NCBI GenBank assembly: GCA_034687125.1
Contig: JAQGBZ010000337.1
Coordinates: 1-64,000 of the forward strand
Reading direction: 5' to 3'
From: Neelides folsomi
Lineage: Eukaryota > Arthropoda > Collembola > Neelipleona > Neelidae
DNA: 64,000 nt
The stretch's first letter is position 1; every line of letters begins with the position of its first letter. Below, one piece after another: positions 60,087 through 64,000 of the stretch. Both the position numbers and the translations under genes were made by a program. A model generated the notes under the pieces. The model saw only the letters and a program-made list of their open reading frames with translations, did not search any database and was not told the DNA's origin.

Positions 60087-61688
60087 ATGAATTCTACACT
60101 TGGAACATCGTTGGGAGGATTCTCACATGATGATGTTTGTTTTCTTCAATATGAAATAAATTATGCTAACCCATATGACAATTATAGGTTTAAAATTTAA
60201 TATTTTTATATGATATATCATGCTTTGTATTATTATAGAAAACCTACGAGAAAGTCATATTTTGTTGGACTATTGAAAACTTTGATCAATATATAATTCG
60301 GAAGGATAAATTTGCTACAGTCAAATTGAATTCTCCTTGGCTCTATTCGGGAATTTCTGTAGCGAAGCCGTGCGAATGGTAGGAAAGCTTTCAATATAAC
60401 ATTTATTCAAACAACCTGTTAATTTTAAAATGCATGTAAATGACAATTAATTAAAATTTTGTATTAACAGGAGAATTGGCATTGAAGCAGTTAATCCCTC
60501 AAGGGGTAGTTTAGTTGATTCATCAGGAGAAATAAACCTTGCAATAAATTGGCAAGTCAATTTCTTAAGATCTGACAAAGCTCCTTCATCTGGTGAACTA
60601 ACAGCTTCAATTGGAATCATTGCCGATTTTGCCAACAATGAAGGGAATTATATCCAAACGGAAATCAACCCTGTTCCTCAAGAGAATGAAGACGAAGATG
60701 ATGACGAAGAATTCATTTTAAAACAAATCCTCGTTCGTCAAAATGATCCTCCAATGAAATACCGAAATAATATTAAAGGTTCAGCTTGTAGCAATATTGA
60801 ATACAAGTTAATGAAATCCGAACAACATACGTATCTTTTTAATGGAAATCTTCATGTTCAATTTACTCTCATCATCTACGGAGATCTTGGCACATTTTGG
60901 AATTCCAGGAATAACATTAAACACGTGGTTTATACCAATTCAACTTTTACCATTTCCGCTTCAACTGCAGCTCAACTTCGAGACGATGAACTTTTTGGTC
61001 GGCCAAATAAAATTGCTAAACTCGAGTTTTGCGAAAAATTGATGGAATCCCTTTGGGAGTCAAAGGAAGGATCCGACTTGGAAATCTCCTTATCAAATGG
61101 AGAATTGGTCAAACTCCATAAAAACATTCTATCGAAGGAATCTCCTGTGCTTCTCACAATGTTTAAATTCAATGAAAAAACCAATGAGGAAAATTTGAAA
61201 ATTGAAGACGCGAGCCCCGAAATTATGAAGAAATTCTTCAAATATCTTTACACTGGCGATTTCGCCGTTGGGTGTTGGAAAGAAGCAGAAGAACTTTTAT
61301 ACGTCGCTGAGAAATATTTGGTGAAAGATCTGAAGCAAAAGATTTTTACAGAAATGGTCACCATCAGTGAGATAAACTTAAAAAATTTTACTTCTTTTGC
61401 CACACTCGCATTCAAATTCCAAGCTTCTCAAGAAACCAAACTCTTCCTCGCTGCTTTCTTTAAAACGTAACATTTATCACAATTTTAACAAACATTGAAA
61501 ATTAACATAGTTAATGAATATAAAATTAATATTATTATTTATAATTTATATCGTGAATATCTAGAAACCGAGATTATTTGATCATGTCAAAAAAGTTTAC
61601 AGAAGAATTTCACCGAGATCCAAACTTTCTTAGAAATCTGAAAAATGCTGCACTTGATACAACGTTTGAAGATTTGATTCGATATTAA
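60087..61688 (+). CDS. MATH and BTB/POZ domain protein (SPOP/TD-POZ type), 4 exons, 435 aa
   Basis: Coding exons are 60087-60134, 60239-60378, 60471-61466 and 61565-61688, with introns of 104, 92 and 98 nt. A MATH domain spans about 17-228 (FCWTIENF at 24-31, CEWRIGIEA at 61-69, TFTIS near 221). A BTB domain follows at about 250-358 (DLEISLSNGELVKLHKNILS, then KKFFKYLYTGDF), then a helical tail. Proteins of this build act as substrate adaptors of cullin-3 ubiquitin ligases, with MATH holding the substrate. The actual substrate is unknown. An acidic run (134-143, ENEDEDDDEE) interrupts the MATH domain. Simple reading would stop at TAA 61470, but the AAAAC|GTAACA donor and the ATCTAG acceptor restore a typical tail ending FEDLIRY. 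The start is the least certain part: exon 1 is only 16 codons with a GTTTGT donor, though an in-frame TAA directly precedes the ATG. Confidence 0.88.
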
Positions 61689-61737
61689 TAAGTACAATTG
61701 TATATCTAAAAATTTTAAACGCCATTGATATATCCTA

Positions 61738-61743
61738 AATAAA
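61738..61743 (+). terminator. poly(A) signal of the MATH-BTB gene
   Basis: AATAAA lies 50 nt after the stop codon and before the 3' end of the convergent EndoU gene. Confidence 0.55.
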
Positions 61744-61988
61744 TATGTAATATTGATTACTTAAATGGTTTAGAAGAAACAGTTATCTATGCTTTGGTGT
61801 TGATTAAAATTTATAAATGACTAAAAATAAATAAAAAAATTTATATACCATTTATAGCTATATTCATATTAAGGCATGGATTTCAATTTGATGAATTTGA
61901 GATTCAACTTAAATTGTGACTTTTTGATAAATATTAATAAACTCTTACTTAATCGAGATTAATCGACTGTTAGATTATAAAATAAATT

Positions 61989-61998
61989 TTTATTTATT
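61989..61998 (-). terminator. poly(A) signals of the EndoU gene (two overlapping AATAAA, minus strand)
   Basis: TTTATTTATT on the plus strand lies about 36-45 nt beyond the EndoU stop codon (62036-62034). The two convergent transcripts would end within roughly 300 bp of each other. Confidence 0.5.
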
Positions 61999-62033
61999 AA
62001 CTGCTCATTTAATTTGTGTTAATGATTGAAAAT

Positions 62034-63466
62034 CTAAACATCGGGATATCCAGAAGCTACAAATTTCTTTCCATTGTAAGTAATGTCGTAAGTTTGAATG
62101 GCGAATTTCTTTCCTCCGACGCTCACGTTGCATCTCTTGTTCGGTCGAAGGTACCAGCAAACGGTTGTAATTCCAAGTTCAAATTCCGGAGTTGTTCCAA
62201 TGTACATGGAACTAATTGGCTTGTGGGCAGTTCCCCAATGGAAGTTGTGGCTCACCATTGAAGCTGTCTGTGATATTTATTAAAATTTATTAATTTTAAT
62301 CTTCGTTTAATTAATAAAGTTCAAATTCTTCAACAATACTAAATACTAACCATTCCACCAAAATCAAGATCTTGATGAGCAATCCATCCATTGTAATTGA
62401 GCCGATTTTCTGCCTCTTCAAGAGCAAAATAAACCCAACCGTGGAACCCTGAAACTCCATTTTTCAATTCTCCCAACATGATATGTTCAAATCCGCTTGA
62501 TCCAACTCTCCCCGTTTCTCTGCTGTACAATCCAAACCAAATGTCGTAGAATTCTTTGACAAAATCAGTGACGAAACCATGATCAGTGAGGAATCTTCCG
62601 ACTTCTTTCATCAAGCTCGTTTCTGCACAATTGAACAAAAATTCATAGCATAAGTATTGACGTACTTTTAATAGCAATTTTAATAGCAGATATGCAATTT
62701 TTGTTAAATTGTAAAATATTCACCATGAATCAAGTCAAGGAAAACTTTTTCTTCGTCTAATTCTTCTTGTGTAATGACTTCATTTTGACCAACATCTTTG
62801 AAGTAATTGTCGAGCAAAGGAAGCATTGCTGCGATTGTTTTCTTGTTATATGCTGCTGGATCAACAGTTAATAATCTGCATGTAGGAAAATTCGTAAATA
62901 TGAAAATGATACACAACATTAATATCATGAGTATAAGCTATACTGAATATCTTAGAGTTTTGAGAATTCCGTATTTAAATTAAACTAACGGAAGTGGACT
63001 TCTATCTTGACTTGACCCACTCGTTGTTTTCTCTTGGAGATTAAAATTGATTAAATGTCCAGCCCAATTACCACCGAGAGCTTCAAGGGTCCAAAGTTGT
63101 TCAGTGAATAATTGGAGTTGTTCGTCTGACACATCTTTAGGTCTACATCTGGAGAAATAATCATCACAACAATCTCCGAATCTTTCACATTGACTATTGC
63201 ATTGGCAAGGATAGGATGAATTGAGGGTGAAATTGCACCGTCCAACGCAAGAATGTGGATCATTTTGTCTCGCATCCTTCTCTAGAATTCAGAAATAGGC
63301 AATTAACTTTTTAATCTCATCCTATCAAATGTTGTCGTGTCTTTTTAAATTCAAAATGTTTAATGTTTAATGCTTAATTACATAGTTTGATTCCCTTACC
63401 ATGAATTGAAAAGGTCGAAACGGCGAGAAGAGCCGAAGAAAAGACAATTAAATAAATTGCGTTCAT
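62034..63466 (-). CDS. EndoU: secreted somatomedin-B/EndoU endoribonuclease, 5 exons, 338 aa
   Basis: Coding exons on the minus strand are 63466-63400, 63281-62990, 62875-62724, 62622-62351 and 62267-62034, with introns of 83-118 nt. Phases join exactly. Residues 1-20 form a signal peptide (MNAIYLIVFSSALLAVSTFS). Residues 34-68 hold all eight cysteines of a somatomedin-B domain (CVGRC, CQCNSQC, CC, C). The rest is an EndoU (XendoU/PP11) domain: GFEHIMLGELKNG with E216, H217 and E222, GFHGW with H231, HKPISSMYIGTTPEFE with K277, and a C-terminal GYPDV. Both catalytic histidines and the lysine are kept, so an active enzyme is likely. Family members cleave single-stranded RNA, usually at uridines and with Mn2+, leaving 2',3'-cyclic phosphate ends. 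Like vertebrate ENDOU, this one should be secreted or luminal. Its RNA target cannot be inferred. Confidence 0.95.
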
Positions 63467-64000
63467 GATTAATTATTTTAATTTTGTTCAAGTTAGACCG
63501 TTTGGTCTGAAACTACGAATGAATGAAAATATAATTAGAACCAGTAATATTTATAAAAATTGTATAGCTTACTATCCTTGATACCAAATATTTCAAATTA
63601 AATAGTTATGTTTCAACTTTCAACATTTGTCATTTCAGCATACTGTTAAAGATATCTAATATTTATATAGTTTGCAATATTCCAAAAGATTAAATGTTAC
63701 AAAATTCAATTAAATGATAATTTTTTTTAGTAATGTAAGATTTAACAAATGTACTCTACAGGTATGTATCAGTAATTGACTTTAATAGCGTGTATTGGTG
63801 TGTTATTGACAGTTGTGATATGATTTGATAAAAAACATATGGGAATTCTGTGTTTTACTATAAATGTAACAAGAATTTTCAAGTGTTTGAGTTGACGTCA
63901 AACATTCTCAACCTGATTGAAGCCTTTGAATGCATAACAGGCACTTATATGAAATGCATTAAACAATGTTTTATATTTTTGCGAATTTTGATAAATTTTG
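63467..64000. other. upstream flank of EndoU, no further gene seen
   Basis: AT-rich, without coding signals. On the minus strand TATAAATA (63555-63548) lies about 82 nt upstream of the EndoU ATG and is a candidate TATA box. Confidence 0.5.

Noticed and set aside
60181..60190. Alternative donor TATAG|GTTTAA for MATH-BTB exon 1
   Set aside because: It gives phase 2 and shifts exon 2 into a frame with an early stop. The donor at 60135 keeps the MATH frame.
1..64000. CRISPR arrays, bacterial operons, rRNA genes and large transposons
   Set aside because: No regularly spaced repeats, no ribosome-binding-site-led gene strings, no rRNA signature words and no transposase or reverse-transcriptase motifs were seen on either strand.

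Overview
The window is eukaryotic nuclear DNA. Coding is broken by GT-AG introns, coding exons are sparse, and CpG-containing words such as TCGA and CGAG are common. It holds a single-copy-type sestrin, a STE24 CAAX protease, a MATH-BTB (TD-POZ type) protein and a somatomedin-B/EndoU nuclease. Together with many introns of 50-134 nt, this fits an arthropod. A springtail-like hexapod is one possibility, but the species cannot be fixed from the sequence alone. No bacterial, viral, CRISPR, rRNA or convincing tRNA feature was found.

Layout. (1) 1-17.7 kb: a gene desert with one isolated exon-like block (2280-2363). (2) 17.7-54.03 kb: a sestrin gene on the + strand, eight coding exons totalling 647 codons. 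Five introns are long (7.4, 19.4, 3.7, 1.9 and 1.3 kb) and two are about 90 nt. (3) 54.03-57.35 kb: AT-rich intergenic DNA. (4) 57.3-59.4 kb, - strand: a complete six-coding-exon CAAX prenyl protease 1 (STE24/ZMPSTE24), 473 aa, with a probable 50-nt intron in its 5'UTR. (5) 60.09-61.69 kb, + strand: a four-exon MATH-BTB protein, 435 aa. (6) 62.03-63.47 kb, - strand: a five-exon secreted EndoU-family endoribonuclease with an N-terminal somatomedin-B domain, 338 aa.

Transcription runs sestrin > < STE24, then STE24 and MATH-BTB diverge, then MATH-BTB > < EndoU converge with about 345 bp between stop codons. The genes are functionally unrelated: nutrient and stress signalling to mTORC1, prenyl-protein processing in the ER membrane, a probable ubiquitin-ligase adaptor, and extracellular RNA cleavage. 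No operon-like logic is implied.

The most noteworthy points are as follows. The sestrin departs from human SESN2 at key sites: Gln replaces the His of the peroxidase-like site, and Met and Phe replace Trp444 and Leu389 of the leucine pocket. The sestrin locus has very large, GAGAG/CTCTC-rich introns and a gene-free upstream flank, and this ends abruptly at a compact, AT-rich, gene-dense block near 54 kb. There are two perfect 15-bp-stem hairpins, a cluster of stress-type motifs in intron 2, and an orphan exon-like block 16 kb upstream of sestrin. I did not find evidence of a wholly new biological system.
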